A stretch of DNA of 64,000 bases from positions 166,959 through 230,958 of the forward strand of contig CAIXUG010000052.1 in the NCBI GenBank assembly GCA_903922605.1, read 5' to 3'. This stretch comes from an uncultured Verrucomicrobiota bacterium. GTDB lineage: Bacteria; Verrucomicrobiota; Verrucomicrobiia; Limisphaerales; UBA9464. Position numbers and translations under genes: made by a program. A model generated the notes under the pieces. The model saw only the letters and a list, made by a program, of their open reading frames with translations, had not been told where the DNA came from and ran no database searches. Positions 25,367 to 34,641 of the stretch are shown here, in pieces (positions within the stretch are counted from its first letter, which is position 1; every line of letters starts with the position of its first letter).

Positions 25367-25945
25367 ATGAAACTCATTTCATCCCTTGTTTTCACCGGAG
25401 CCCTGGCCTCCGCCGTGGCGGCATTTGCCGACCCCATCGACTTCAGCAAGCTGGACCTCAGCAAGCTCCCGCCCGCTTCCGCCCAGCAGGGCTTGACCTA
25501 CGAAAAGGACATCAAGCCGCTGTTCGAGGCCTCCTGCACCGGCTGCCACGGCGAAAAGAAGCAGAAGGGCGACATCCGCCTCGACAGCCTCGAAGCCGTG
25601 CTCAAGGGCGGTGAAGACGGCAAGATCGTCGTCCCCAAGAAGAGCAAGGAAAGCGCTTTGCTGGTGGCGGTTTCCCGCATCGATGATGAATCGGCCATGC
25701 CCCCGAAGCGCAAGCCCGGCAAGGGTGGCCCCGGCGGACCCGGCGGTCCGGGAGGCCCTGGTGGTGGCGGTCCCGGCGGACCTCCTCCTGGTGGTGCGGG
25801 CGGACCTGGCGGGCCCGGCGGTTTCGGCGGCGGACCCGGAGGCCCCGGCGGGCCAGGTGGTCCGGGAGGCTTCAAAATGCCCAAGCCGCTGACGCCCGAG
25901 GAAGTCGGTCTGGTGCGCGCGTGGATTGATCAGGGCGCGAAGTAA
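25367..25945 (+). CDS. Small secreted planctomycete-type cytochrome c with Gly/Pro-rich linker
   Basis: The 192-residue protein has a signal peptide (MKLISSLVFTGALASAVAAFA). A PSCyt1-type cytochrome domain follows with one heme site CTGCH (about 53-57), KGDIRLDS and the axial-Met loop SAMPPKRKPG. A linker of about 50 residues made of GGPGGPGG repeats separates MPP from the last helix (LTPEEVGLVRAWIDQGAK), which in ordinary domains follows within a few residues. The Gly-rich insertion is thus inside the cytochrome domain. It is probably a periplasmic electron carrier; its partner is unknown. A terminator follows. Confidence 0.85.
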   Translation: MKLISSLVFTGALASAVAAFADPIDFSKLDLSKLPPASAQQGLTYEKDIKPLFEASCTGCHGEKKQKGDIRLDSLEAVLKGGEDGKIVVPKKSKESALLVAVSRIDDESAMPPKRKPGKGGPGGPGGPGGPGGGGPGGPPPGGAGGPGGPGGFGGGPGGPGGPGGPGGFKMPKPLTPEEVGLVRAWIDQGAK

Positions 25946-25979
25946 GCCCTTCAGCGTCCCAATTTTCACCCATCGACCT

Positions 25980-26013
25980 CCCGGTTTCTCACCGAACCGG
26001 GCGGTTGCTTTTT
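25980..26013 (+). terminator. Rho-independent terminator after the small cytochrome gene
   Basis: CCCGGTT and AACCGGG form a 7-bp stem with an 8-nt loop; five T residues follow after CGGTTGC. Confidence 0.6.
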
Positions 26014-26177
26014 GGTAACCTTCCAACTTTCCGGTGGCATCCGATTTCGGGTGCTGGACCGGATGGAGGAAACATGGCAGTTTTTCGCCGTGACGGTGCA
26101 GTTGCCCTCACACGCCTGCGGAGGGTTTCAAGTCATCCGTTGGTGTTCGATCTGCCCCCAAAAGTCAGGAGTTCATT

Positions 26178-26264
26178 ATGGCCAAAGGTAACAACAGTCA
26201 GAAAAAAGAAGTCAAAAAGCCGAAGAAGGAGAAGCCCAAGGCGCCCCCCAGCACCAAACGCTGA
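26178..26264 (+). CDS. Very small Lys-rich protein (28 residues)
   Basis: ATG at 26178 opens a 28-codon frame that begins MAKGNNSQKKEVKKPKKEK and ends at a TGA. I recall near-identical MAKGNNSQKKE(x)KKPKK peptides annotated in other bacterial genomes, so this looks like a conserved small basic protein and not chance. Function is unknown; the Lys content suggests nucleic-acid binding. It stands alone between the small cytochrome and the GH32 gene. Confidence 0.6.
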   Translation: MAKGNNSQKKEVKKPKKEKPKAPPSTKR

Positions 26265-26455
26265 GGCGTATCCCGGCGCTGCCCGGGACCTTTCCAAGCT
26301 CGCACGCTCTGCCTGCGTGCGTCCTGCCCGTGCGCGCCGTTAATTCCCGAGCTGCATCTCCGCAGCTTGACGAATTGACGGCTCTTTTTTTAGCCACCGA
26401 GCATCCGGGCATTGCCGGAATCGCTTCCTACGGCTATCGCTCGCAGACCTTCCGC

Positions 26456-28321
26456 GTGAACACTTTCATCCGTTACGGCCTGCTGCTGGCCGCCCTGACC
26501 CTCGCCCCTTCGCTCCACGCCGAGACCGCTGACCTGCCGGTCGGCAAATTCGGGCGCGCCGATTACGGCGACTGGCACGCGACCGGTACCGCCTTCCAAC
26601 GTGGGCCCGCCGCCGATAGCCAGTTTGCCGCGCTGGAGATTGAGAATGCCGCCGACCATCAGGTCGCGAGCAGTGAGATCGAAGGCGATGGACCACAGGG
26701 GACGCTCACCTCGCCAGAGTTCAAGCTTACCCGACACTACATCGCGTTCCGTGTCGGCGGCGGCGATTACGAGCGACACACGTGCGTGAACCTGCTGATC
26801 AAAGGCAAGGTGGTGCGCAGCGCGACCGGCTGGCGGAGCGACCGGCTCGCCCCGGCCAGTTGGGATGTCAGCGAATTTCACGGGCAGCGCGCCCAGGTGC
26901 AGCTCGTGGACGAGGCGAGCGGCGATTGGGGCCACATCAATGTGGACCGGATCATCCAGACCGACCGGCCGGAGCGGTTGCCGGTGGTGACGGGGCCGCT
27001 GTACCAGGAATCGTTGCGGCCGCAGTTCCACTTCACGGCGCGCCAGTGGACGATGAACCGGCTGAATCCCAAGGAGCGGCAGGAAGGCTGGGTCAACGAC
27101 CTGAACGGCCTGATCTACTACGACGGCGAGTACCACCTGTTCGCGCAGCGCTGGGCCAAGTGCTGGCTGCATGCGGTGAGCCGTGACCTCGTCCATTGGA
27201 CGGAGCTGGAGCCGGCCTTCTGGGAAGAGTCGCCTGACAGTGGGGTGCAATCGGGCACGTGCGTGGTGGATTACCACAACACCTCCGGCCTGTCGCCCGA
27301 CCCGAAGACGCCGCCGCTGGTCGCCTTCTGGCCGCGCTTCGACAACCGCAGCCAGTGCCTTTCCTACAGCCTCGACCACGGACGCACCTGGACCGCCTAC
27401 GCGAAGAACCCGATCCTTGTCCACCCGGAGCGTGACCCCAAGGTCTTCTGGTACGCCCCGGGCAATCACTGGGTGATGATGCTCTACGGCGACGGCCAGT
27501 ATCACATCCTTACATCCCCGAATCTCCTGAACTGGACGGACGAGCATCATCCCATCCCCGACAGCTTCGAATGCCCCGACTTCTTCGAGCTGCCGGTGGA
27601 CGGCAATGCCGCGCAGAAGAAGTGGGTGCTTATCCAAGGGAATGGCAAGTACTCCATCGGCACCTTCGACGGGCGCGAGTTCAAGGAGGAGACCAAGCGG
27701 TTTCCCTGCGATGTCGGGCCGAATTTCTACGCGACGCAGTCGTGGCACAACACCGAGACGGGTGATGGCCGCCGCATCCAGACCGCCTGGATGCGCGGGC
27801 CGGCCTTTCCCGACATGCCCTTCAATCAGCAGATCAGCTTCCCCTGCGAGCTGAAGCTGCGCACCACGCCGAACGGCCTGCGGATCTTCCGCCAGCCCAT
27901 CGCCGAGATCGCGACCCTGCATCGCGGTACAGACTCCTGGACCAACCGCACGCTGAAGGCGAACACGACGCTGCCGCTGGAACCGGCGGGCCGGCTGTTC
28001 CACCTCAAAGCCGAGGTCGAGATCCCCGAGGGCGCTAAGCTGACCTTCAATCTGCGGGGCATCCCTGTGATCGTCACGGCCAAGACGGTTGAATCGGGCA
28101 ACGCGCCGGTGTCGGTGAATGATCGAGTGCGCACGGTAGAAATCCTGGTGGACCGCGCCTCTATCGAGGCCTTCGTCAACGACGGCGAAATCTCGTCCAC
28201 CCGGACGGTGATACCCAAGGACAATGGTCTGTCGGTGAAGGCCGAAGGCGGCCCAGTGATGATCCGGGCGCTCACCGTGTATCCGCTCAATTCGGCGTGG
28301 GCGGGCGGGGTGAGTGATTAG
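26456..28321 (+). CDS. Glycoside hydrolase family 32 (fructan hydrolase, levanase/inulinase type)
   Basis: GH32 enzymes split beta-fructosides such as levan, inulin or sucrose. From GTG 26456 the protein has 621 residues and starts with a signal peptide (TFIRYGLLLAALTLAPSLHA); an upstream GTG at 26330 would bury it. An N-terminal beta domain (about 25-180) precedes the five-blade propeller. The nucleophile block reads GWVNDLNGLIYYDGEYHLF (usual WMNDPNG, so P to L), the RDP block ERDPKVFWY, and the acid/base block SFECPDFFEL. A C-terminal beta-sandwich carries TVEILVDRASIEAFVNDGE. A decayed copy of this C-terminus lies at 31214-31431. The enzyme is probably exported. Confidence 0.92.
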   Translation: MNTFIRYGLLLAALTLAPSLHAETADLPVGKFGRADYGDWHATGTAFQRGPAADSQFAALEIENAADHQVASSEIEGDGPQGTLTSPEFKLTRHYIAFRVGGGDYERHTCVNLLIKGKVVRSATGWRSDRLAPASWDVSEFHGQRAQVQLVDEASGDWGHINVDRIIQTDRPERLPVVTGPLYQESLRPQFHFTARQWTMNRLNPKERQEGWVNDLNGLIYYDGEYHLFAQRWAKCWLHAVSRDLVHWTELEPAFWEESPDSGVQSGTCVVDYHNTSGLSPDPKTPPLVAFWPRFDNRSQCLSYSLDHGRTWTAYAKNPILVHPERDPKVFWYAPGNHWVMMLYGDGQYHILTSPNLLNWTDEHHPIPDSFECPDFFELPVDGNAAQKKWVLIQGNGKYSIGTFDGREFKEETKRFPCDVGPNFYATQSWHNTETGDGRRIQTAWMRGPAFPDMPFNQQISFPCELKLRTTPNGLRIFRQPIAEIATLHRGTDSWTNRTLKANTTLPLEPAGRLFHLKAEVEIPEGAKLTFNLRGIPVIVTAKTVESGNAPVSVNDRVRTVEILVDRASIEAFVNDGEISSTRTVIPKDNGLSVKAEGGPVMIRALTVYPLNSAWAGGVSD

Positions 28322-28386
28322 TGGCCTCATCCCGAAGGGACAGTGGACGCGACCACTTTACGACCGGCATACCGCTCGCTCTTCCT

Positions 28387-29169
28387 CTACTCACCCGGAT
28401 ATTCGCTCACCGGCGGCTCTGAGCCCGGTTCACGGAAGTTTCGGACGCGCAAGTCGGTTGGCCGGGTCGCGGTGGCATGACCATCGTAGAATAGCGCATT
28501 CAGCCGTCCACCATGGCGTGGTGGATAATGACTGGTCGCGGTGAACGGAACCCAGGGCGGTCGAGGCGGCGAAAGCACCTTGGAGTCCGAACAACCGGGG
28601 CTGCGCCGGTGGTCGAAAACGATAATGCGCTCGGAAGTCTGGGTGACAAACGAGTCGGGTTTGGCCATCGGACTCCCGTCGCTATAGTTCATCCCATAAC
28701 CGCATTGCCACTGCTTTTCCACCGGGCACTTGAAGATGTTCGTCGCCTGGAAATAACCCCAGAGCAATCCATTCTTGTAACCGGCACCAGGCATTCCATC
28801 GGGTACCTGGGTGGGATCGTAAGGTGCCCACCAGATTTCCTTCGGGCCGGTGGGTGGCGGGTTGTTCGGCCCGGTGCCGCTTGGGACACCGGCGCTGAGT
28901 CCGTAGGGGTCGGCCGGAGTGTCCGGGCACGAACGGTAAGGGACGTTTATGTCGTTGTACTCACCCCGATAGAGGATGTAGGCGAGGCCGATCTGCTTCA
29001 GATTGTTCAGGCAGGCTGTCTGCTTCGCCTTGGCATTGGCCTGTGCCAGCGCAGGAAGCAGCAGCGCCGCCAGGAGGGCGATGATCGCGATGACGACGAG
29101 CAGTTCGACGAGTGTGAACGCACCGGATGCGTGGGACGTCCGTACCGTCGGGCCGGGCAGAAGTGGCAT
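28387..29169 (-). CDS. Secreted pseudopilin-like protein with prepilin cleavage site
   Basis: This 260-residue protein (ATG 29169; a TTG further upstream at 29184 is unlikely) has the prepilin signature [26 protein letters not shown], then [30 protein letters not shown]. The body has many Pro and Trp residues. The C-terminal part contains [19 protein letters not shown], the H-X9-DG-like pattern. It is convergent with the GH32 gene, with 65 bp between stops, and about 250 bp from the divergent ClC gene. It is a paralogue in type of the protein at 24158-24955. Confidence 0.88.
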   Translation of the reverse strand: MPLLPGPTVRTSHASGAFTLVELLVVIAIIALLAALLLPALAQANAKAKQTACLNNLKQIGLAYILYRGEYNDINVPYRSCPDTPADPYGLSAGVPSGTGPNNPPPTGPKEIWWAPYDPTQVPDGMPGAGYKNGLLWGYFQATNIFKCPVEKQWQCGYGMNYSDGSPMAKPDSFVTQTSERIIVFDHRRSPGCSDSKVLSPPRPPWVPFTATSHYPPRHGGRLNALFYDGHATATRPTDLRVRNFREPGSEPPVSEYPGE

Positions 29170-29418
29170 GACCCGGTGACTCAAAACAGGTCGATATATT
29201 CTGTCAAATATAACGAACGGGTCGCACCATCAATCCCGCAGAAGCCGGGCTGCCTCGTCGCAATCGCGTTCCATGCATTGGCAGAGGGTCACGCTTCGTA
29301 CCCCGTCGCCTCAAGGTGGCGTCACCACCCTTGTGCGGCCGACCCGGGGTAACTCTACCGTGGGCAATCGGCGACAGGACTTTCTTTTCGCCTCGGAAAG
29401 CGGCAATTTGCGGAGGCG

Positions 29419-31179
29419 ATGAAAGCGGCCACCCGGGCGGAGTTCTGGCGGCACGCGCAAAAGATTTTGCGACGGCGGCTGCGCTTTGCCCATTGGCTGG
29501 GGTTGAGCGACCAGCACACGATGCTGCTGTGGTCGGCCGGGGCGGGGGTGCTGGCGGGATTGGTGGCGGCGGGATTCCTCAACGCCTTGCGTGGTGTGCA
29601 ATGGATCTTCACGCAGCGGGCAGGCGACATTGTGGCGGTCGCCCGGGAAATGCCACTCTGGCAGCGGGTGCTTACGCCGGTCCTGGGCGGGCTGCTGGCC
29701 GGGCTGTGCCTGCTGCTTTCCCGCCATTTCGCGACGGGAAAGCGAACGGCCGACTATCTGGAAGCAATCTCCCTCGGCGATGGCCGGTTGCCGCTGCGCC
29801 TCAGCCTGTGCAAGGCGGTGGCGGCGCTCCTGTCGGTGGGGTCGGGCGGATCCATCGGGCGCGAAGGCGCGCTGGTGCAATTGGCGGCGCTGGGCGCTTC
29901 CCGCATGGGGGTCTGGGCCGGTTTGCACGCGCCGCGTCTGCGCCTGCTGGTGGCGGCGGGCACCGCAGGTGGCGTGGCGGCGGCCTATCACGCGCCCATT
30001 GCGGGCTCGCTGTTCGTGGCGGAAGTGGTGCTCGGCTCGCTGGCCATGGAGAGCTTCGGGCCGCTGATCGTGGCGGCGGTGGCGGCGACACTTACCGCCC
30101 GGCAGCTGGGCGAGGCGGCCCCGCTATATCCGACGCAGGCGTTAGGACTGGTTTCCTGGTGGGAAGCGGCGCCGATGGCCGTCCTCGGAATTCTGGCGGG
30201 TCTGGTGGCGCGGCTCAGTGTGAACTGGTTCACCCGGTGTGAAGGCTGGTTCGCCCGGCTGCCGGTAATGCTGCCGGGGCGCATGGCCTTGGGCGGACTG
30301 GTGGTGGGGCTGATCTCCCTGCAATGGCCCGAGGTGTGGGGCAACGGGCAGAGCGTCATCGGCGCGATACTGGAGGGCAATTGGTTCGGACTGGCGCTGC
30401 TGGGCGTGCTGGTGGCGAAACTGGCCGCCACGGGGGTGACGACGGGGTCGGGTGCGGTGGGTGGTGTCCTGACGCCCACGCTGTTTCTGGGCGCGGCCCT
30501 GGGTGGTCTCATGGGACAGGCATTGCACGGGTGGTTGCCGACCGGCACGGCGAACCCGGCGGCCTATGCGCTGGTCGGTATGGCCGCGCTGCTTACCGCC
30601 ATGACACGGGCGCCGCTGGTGTCCGTCGTGCTCGTGTTTGAACTGACCCTCGACTACGACCTCGTGGTACCGGCGATGCTCGGGGCGGTCTGCGCCCACG
30701 CCACCGCGAGCGGACTGCACGTGGAGTCGGTATATGCCGAGTCGCTGCGCCGGAAGGAGGCCGGGAAACCCACGCTCCGGCCGGAGGAGCTTTGCATCCG
30801 CAACGTGGTCAAAGAACCCCCGCCGGCGATTTCCGCCAGCGCCACTCTGGCCGAGGTTGCCGAACGCTTTCTCCATACGCGCCGACTGCATCTGGCCGTG
30901 GTTTCTTCCTCGGGCGCCTTGGTGGGGCTCGTGAATCTCCACGACATCAAGGAATACCTGACCGAGATACCGCTGGGCCGCCTGGTATCGGCGGAGGAAC
31001 TCGCCCACGCCACGCCGCTGTTGACACCGGACATGTCGTTGCACGCCACGTTCCCTGCCTTCGCCGGATTCGAGGGGGAGCACCTGCCGGTGGTGGATGA
31101 CGCGTCCTCACGCCGGCTCGTGGGGTCGGTCGCCAAATTCGATCTGCTGCTGGCTTTGGCCGGCGGATCGTCGAAGTGA
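29419..31179 (+). CDS. ClC-family chloride channel/transporter with CBS domains
   Basis: The 586-residue protein has about ten hydrophobic segments in the first 430 residues. The ClC signature GSGGSIGREGALVQL (about 141-155) keeps the gating glutamate Glu149, and GGVLTPTLFLGAALGG is the GXFXP-type anion-binding loop near the C-terminal end of the pore. The first motif (GSGIP) of classic ClC antiporters is not evident, so ion selectivity cannot be assigned. Two CBS repeats follow (LCIRNVVKEPPPAISASATLAEV, then SAEELAHATPLLTPDMSL) and would sense nucleotides or ionic strength on the cytoplasmic side. A decayed GH32 fragment begins 35 bp downstream. Confidence 0.9.
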   Translation: MKAATRAEFWRHAQKILRRRLRFAHWLGLSDQHTMLLWSAGAGVLAGLVAAGFLNALRGVQWIFTQRAGDIVAVAREMPLWQRVLTPVLGGLLAGLCLLLSRHFATGKRTADYLEAISLGDGRLPLRLSLCKAVAALLSVGSGGSIGREGALVQLAALGASRMGVWAGLHAPRLRLLVAAGTAGGVAAAYHAPIAGSLFVAEVVLGSLAMESFGPLIVAAVAATLTARQLGEAAPLYPTQALGLVSWWEAAPMAVLGILAGLVARLSVNWFTRCEGWFARLPVMLPGRMALGGLVVGLISLQWPEVWGNGQSVIGAILEGNWFGLALLGVLVAKLAATGVTTGSGAVGGVLTPTLFLGAALGGLMGQALHGWLPTGTANPAAYALVGMAALLTAMTRAPLVSVVLVFELTLDYDLVVPAMLGAVCAHATASGLHVESVYAESLRRKEAGKPTLRPEELCIRNVVKEPPPAISASATLAEVAERFLHTRRLHLAVVSSSGALVGLVNLHDIKEYLTEIPLGRLVSAEELAHATPLLTPDMSLHATFPAFAGFEGEHLPVVDDASSRRLVGSVAKFDLLLALAGGSSK

Positions 31180-31213
31180 TTTTGGAGGGACAGGTCGATG
31201 GCTCAACCGGCAG

Positions 31214-31431
31214 GGAAATGCGGTGGCGAAGGGAAGGGGGAGCACCGTGGAAATCCTAGTGGATCGCGCCTTCATCGAGACCTTTGTCAACGAGGGCGAG
31301 GTCTCGTCCACCCGGTCGGTTCTGCCCAAGGAAATGGGCAGTCAGTGAAGGCGGAGGGCGGACCGGTCACGCTCCGTTCGTTCACGGTGTATTCGTTCAG
31401 TTCGGTGTGGCCGTTCGAGGTGAGTGATTAG
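31214..31431 (+). pseudogene. Fragment of a GH32 C-terminal domain with a frameshift
   Basis: One frame reads TVEILVDRAFIETFVNEGE and then SSTRSVLPKE before a stop. One base out of frame the sequence continues SVKAEGGPVTLRSFTVY to VSD and a stop. Together they match residues near the C-terminus of the GH32 enzyme at 26456-28321 (TVEILVDRASIEAFVNDGE to GGVSD), with the frame broken by what looks like a one-base deletion around 31337. Only the last 70 or so codons remain, and there is no start. This is the relic of a second GH32 gene or a partial duplication, separated from the intact gene by the pseudopilin and ClC genes. Confidence 0.85.
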
Positions 31432-31439
31432 GCAGCGTG

Positions 31440-31660
31440 ACAATCCCAACGGGATTGTATCATTCAGCCCGGCGTTGCGTGACGAAGTCAGGCTACGTCG
31501 GGTAGCGGCAGGCAACACAATCTACCCTGTAGGGGTAGAATCAAATGGCGACGAAACGCGATCCAACCGCGTTGCGGTTGATGTCGTGTCCGCACGTTGA
31601 CCCTGGGTAGTCGCTGCGCGCCGACCCAGGGCTGAACGATGGAATCCCGTCAGGATTCTG
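31440..31660. repeat. AATCCCAACGGGATT-type extragenic repeat array
   Basis: The gene-free stretch holds several short palindromes: AATCCCAACGGGATT at 31443-31457, CTACCCTGTAGGGGTAG near 31523, CAACCGCGTTGCGGTTG near 31564, and CCCTGGGTAGTCG..GACCCAGGG around 31602-31632, then AATCCCGTCAGGATT. I recall the same AATCCCAACGGGATT and CTACCCCGTAGGGGTAG phrases as dispersed repeats in genomes of this and related phyla. Confidence 0.65.
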
Positions 31661-31677
31661 CAGCTCTGCAGAAGCGA

Positions 31678-33408
31678 TTACGCCAGTTTCGCCAACTCAC
31701 CCTTCACCCAAGCAATCACGGTCGCGGCGGCGTCCTCGATCTTCACGGGCTGGATGGCACTGCTGCGGGGCTTGATCTCGACCTCGCCCTTGGCGAGGGA
31801 TTTCTCGCCGAGGCCGACGCGGATGGGGAAGCCCACGAGTTCGCTGTCCTTGAACTTCACGCCGGGGCGCTCGTCGCGGTCGTCGAGGATCACCTCGAGG
31901 CCGGCGGCAGTCAGCTCGGCGTAGAGTTTCTCGGCGAGCTTCATTGCCTCGCTCTCGGGCGCGACGGTGAGCGGAGTAATGCAGACTTGGTAGGGCGCCA
32001 CGCTCACGGGCCAGACGATGCCGTCCTTGTCGAAGCACTGCTCGATGACCGCCTGGAGCGTCCGGGTGACGCCGATGCCGTAGCAACCCATAACCAGCGG
32101 AGAGCGCTGGCCGGCCTCGTCGAGGAACGTCGCGTTGAGCGGCACGCTGTACTTGGTGCCGAGCTTGAAGACGTGGCCGACCTCGATGGCACGGCGGATC
32201 TTCAGCGGCTTGCCGCACTTGGCGCAGGGTTCGCCGACCTTCACGGTGCGGAGGTCGAACCAGGAGGTCACCTTGATGTCGCGTTCCAGCGACACGCTAC
32301 GGAAGTGGAAGCCGTCCTCGTTCGCGCCCGTGGTCATGTCGTTGGCGCCGCGCAGCCGTTCGTCGGCGAGCACTTTCACGGTGGCCGGGACATTCACCAC
32401 GGCACCGAGCGAGCCGGGCTTCGCACCGAGCAACGCCACAATCTCCTCCGGAGTCGCCGGGCGGGACTCAATCGCGCCGGTCTTGGCCATGAACTTCGCC
32501 TCGTTCAACTGGTCGTCACCGCGGATCAGCACGATCACCGGCTGGCTGTCGGCGACGTACACAAGCGTCTTGACCTGCCGGTTGGCCGGGACCTTGTACG
32601 GCTCCTTGCTCAACGCCTCGATGGTGACCACGCCGGGCGTGGCGAACTTCTCGGGCGCCGCGCCCAGCTCACGGGCGGCGGTCTGGGGCAGGCCGCTGGT
32701 GGCCTTCTCGATGTTCGCGGCGTAGTTGCAGGCCTCGCAATAGACCACGTCGTTTTCGCCGGTCTCCGCCGGGATCATGAACTCGTGCGAGTAGTTGCCG
32801 CCGATGATGCCGGTGTCGGCCTCGACCGCGAAGGCGCGCAGGCCGCAGCGGGCGAAAATGCGCGAGTAGGCGTCGTACATCTTCTTGTAACTCGCCATCG
32901 CACCCTCGTCCGTCGTGTCGAACGAGTAGGCGTCCTTCATGAGGAATTCCTTCGCCCGCATCAGGCCGAAGCGCGGCCGGATCTCGTCGCGGAACTTGGT
33001 GCCGACCTGGTAGAAATTCTTCGGGAACTGCTTGTAGGAGCTCAGCTCATTGGCGACGAGCGTGGTGACGACCTCCTCGGCGGTCGGGCAGAGGGCCCAT
33101 TCCTTTTGGGCGCGGTCCTTCACCTTATAGAGCGCATCCCGCATGGCCTCGTAGCGCCCCGAGGCCTGCCAGATGTCCACGGGCTGGAGCAGCGGCATGG
33201 AGGTCTCGATGGCCCCGGCGCGGTCCATCTCCTCGCGGATGAGGTTGGCGACCTTGGTCAGGGCGCGTAGGCCCATGGGCAGAAAAGTGTAGAGCCCGCC
33301 GGTGAGCTTGCGGACGAGGCCGGCCCGGAGCAGGAGTTGGTGGGAAAGGATTTCGGCGTCGGCAGGAACTTCCTTCAACGTCGGGATGAATGTCTTGGAC
33401 CAGCGCAT
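31678..33408 (-). CDS. proS: Prolyl-tRNA synthetase, bacterial type with editing domain
   Basis: ProRS charges tRNA-Pro. From ATG 33408 the protein has 576 residues and begins MRWSKTFIPTLKEVPADAE, the usual bacterial N-terminus; an earlier ATG adds nine unlikely residues. Class II motifs are visible: PLLQPVDIWQASGRY, ALCPTAEEVVTTL, the motif 2 FRDEIRPRFGLMRAKEF, and motif 3 GCYGIGVTRTLQAVIEQ. The INS/YbaK-type editing domain spans about 225-385 (KTLVYVADSQPVIVLIRGDDQLNEAK). The anticodon-binding domain closes the protein (APYQVCITPLT, DDRDERPGVKFKDSELVGFPIRV). It stands alone, with FAH upstream on the same strand. Confidence 0.96.
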   Translation of the reverse strand: MRWSKTFIPTLKEVPADAEILSHQLLLRAGLVRKLTGGLYTFLPMGLRALTKVANLIREEMDRAGAIETSMPLLQPVDIWQASGRYEAMRDALYKVKDRAQKEWALCPTAEEVVTTLVANELSSYKQFPKNFYQVGTKFRDEIRPRFGLMRAKEFLMKDAYSFDTTDEGAMASYKKMYDAYSRIFARCGLRAFAVEADTGIIGGNYSHEFMIPAETGENDVVYCEACNYAANIEKATSGLPQTAARELGAAPEKFATPGVVTIEALSKEPYKVPANRQVKTLVYVADSQPVIVLIRGDDQLNEAKFMAKTGAIESRPATPEEIVALLGAKPGSLGAVVNVPATVKVLADERLRGANDMTTGANEDGFHFRSVSLERDIKVTSWFDLRTVKVGEPCAKCGKPLKIRRAIEVGHVFKLGTKYSVPLNATFLDEAGQRSPLVMGCYGIGVTRTLQAVIEQCFDKDGIVWPVSVAPYQVCITPLTVAPESEAMKLAEKLYAELTAAGLEVILDDRDERPGVKFKDSELVGFPIRVGLGEKSLAKGEVEIKPRSSAIQPVKIEDAAATVIAWVKGELAKLA

Positions 33409-33490
33409 GTGGAGAGATGAGGTAGAGAGAAACAAAGAGGCGCGGAGGTCGCTTTGAGCGGCACCCCGCGCCTGAAATGGTAGAGAGGGG

Positions 33491-34246
33491 TTACTTCACT
33501 GTGTTCACCAGCGGGGCCAAGCCCTGGATGCGGACCTCCAGCCGGTCGCCGGACTCGATCGGGCCGACGCCGCTGGGGGTGCCGGTCAGGATCACGTCGC
33601 CGGGCAGCATCGTCATGTTCGTGGAGACGAAGCTGACGATGTGGAAGCAGTTGAAGATGAGCTGGCTGGTATTGCCGTTCTGCCGCAGCTGGCCGTTCTG
33701 GAAGAGCTGGATGCTCAGATCATGCGGGTCGATCTTCGTCTCGATGTAGGGCCCGAGCGGGGTGAAGGTGTCGAACGACTTGCAGCGCGCAAACTGGCTC
33801 TCGGAGTTCTGGATCGTGCGGTCGGTGATGTCCTGGGCGGCGGTGTAGCCGAAAATGTAGCGGGCCGCGGCGGCCGGCGTGACGTTGCGCATCCGGCGGC
33901 CGATCACGATGGCCAGCTCGGCCTCGAAATCGGTGCGGTGGTTGGCAAAGGGGATCTCGATCTTGGCACCGTCGGCAATGAGCGACGTGGTCGCCTTCAG
34001 CCAGATGAGCGGCTCCTTAGGGAGGGGCTTACCCGACTCGCGGGCGTGGTCGGCGTAGTTGAGGCCGACGGCGATGACCTTGGAGGGCTGGACCGGGATC
34101 AGGGTCTTCACGCCCTTGAGCGCGGTGGCCTTTTTCTCGAAGGAGGGAGAACCGAACACGTCGCCGATGAGCTTGAAAAGCTCTCCGTCAACGACCTTTG
34201 CGTAGAAGGTCTCGTCGCCTTTTTGGAATCGGCCGATGGCTGCCAT
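33491..34246 (-). CDS. Fumarylacetoacetate hydrolase family protein
   Basis: The protein has 251 residues from ATG 34246 (MAAIGRFQKGDETFYAKVV). It has the FAH-family core: SKVIAVGLNYADHARESG, then HRTDFEAELAIVIGRRMRNV with the metal-binding glutamates, the YIFGYTAAQDITDR loop, and the DVILTGTPSGVGPIESGDRLEV block. Members hydrolyse or decarboxylate acylpyruvates, oxaloacetate or 2-hydroxyhepta-2,4-diene-1,7-dioate. The sequence does not decide which, and no aromatic catabolic genes lie nearby. It probably acts in the cytoplasm with Mg2+. The spacing to proS is 82 bp. Confidence 0.9.
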   Translation of the reverse strand: MAAIGRFQKGDETFYAKVVDGELFKLIGDVFGSPSFEKKATALKGVKTLIPVQPSKVIAVGLNYADHARESGKPLPKEPLIWLKATTSLIADGAKIEIPFANHRTDFEAELAIVIGRRMRNVTPAAAARYIFGYTAAQDITDRTIQNSESQFARCKSFDTFTPLGPYIETKIDPHDLSIQLFQNGQLRQNGNTSQLIFNCFHIVSFVSTNMTMLPGDVILTGTPSGVGPIESGDRLEVRIQGLAPLVNTVK

Positions 34247-34360
34247 GACGCCGGGTTTTCTAACAAAAACGTTGACGCTGTCGCAAGGTGAATGTCCATG
34301 CATTCACTTTTGGCGCTCAGGAAATTGGACATTCGTCCGATATGCGATCACCTTTTTCGC

Positions 34361-34630
34361 ATGGCTAAGGCACCAGACAAGCACCCCAAGGCGCTGATGG
34401 TTGGGCTGGCTTTTGACTCGGATGGTCACAAGCGGGTCACCACCGGCAAGAACTTCGCGTTGCTGGGTGGCACCGAGGAGACGCACGACGACATGACCGA
34501 GAAGGCCATGAAGATCAACGAGCGCCTGGCCAAGCGGGGCAAGGAGCTGCACGAGGTCAGCCGGGAGGAGTTCGACGAAATTGCAGGGGAAGTGGGTTTG
34601 ACCCGCCAGCCCCGTCCCAATCAGCAGTAA
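34361..34630 (+). CDS. Small uncharacterised protein (89 residues)
   Basis: From ATG 34361 the protein reads MAKAPDKHPKALMVGLAFDS, continues through a GGTEETHDDMTEKAMKINER helix and ends EVGLTRQP. It is soluble, charged and mixed alpha/beta. I recall similar small proteins in other Verrucomicrobia, but no function is known to me. It is followed within 12 bp by the BNR-type protein gene and might be co-transcribed with it. Confidence 0.7.
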   Translation: MAKAPDKHPKALMVGLAFDSDGHKRVTTGKNFALLGGTEETHDDMTEKAMKINERLAKRGKELHEVSREEFDEIAGEVGLTRQPRPNQQ

Positions 34631-34641
34631 ACCGGCCCATT

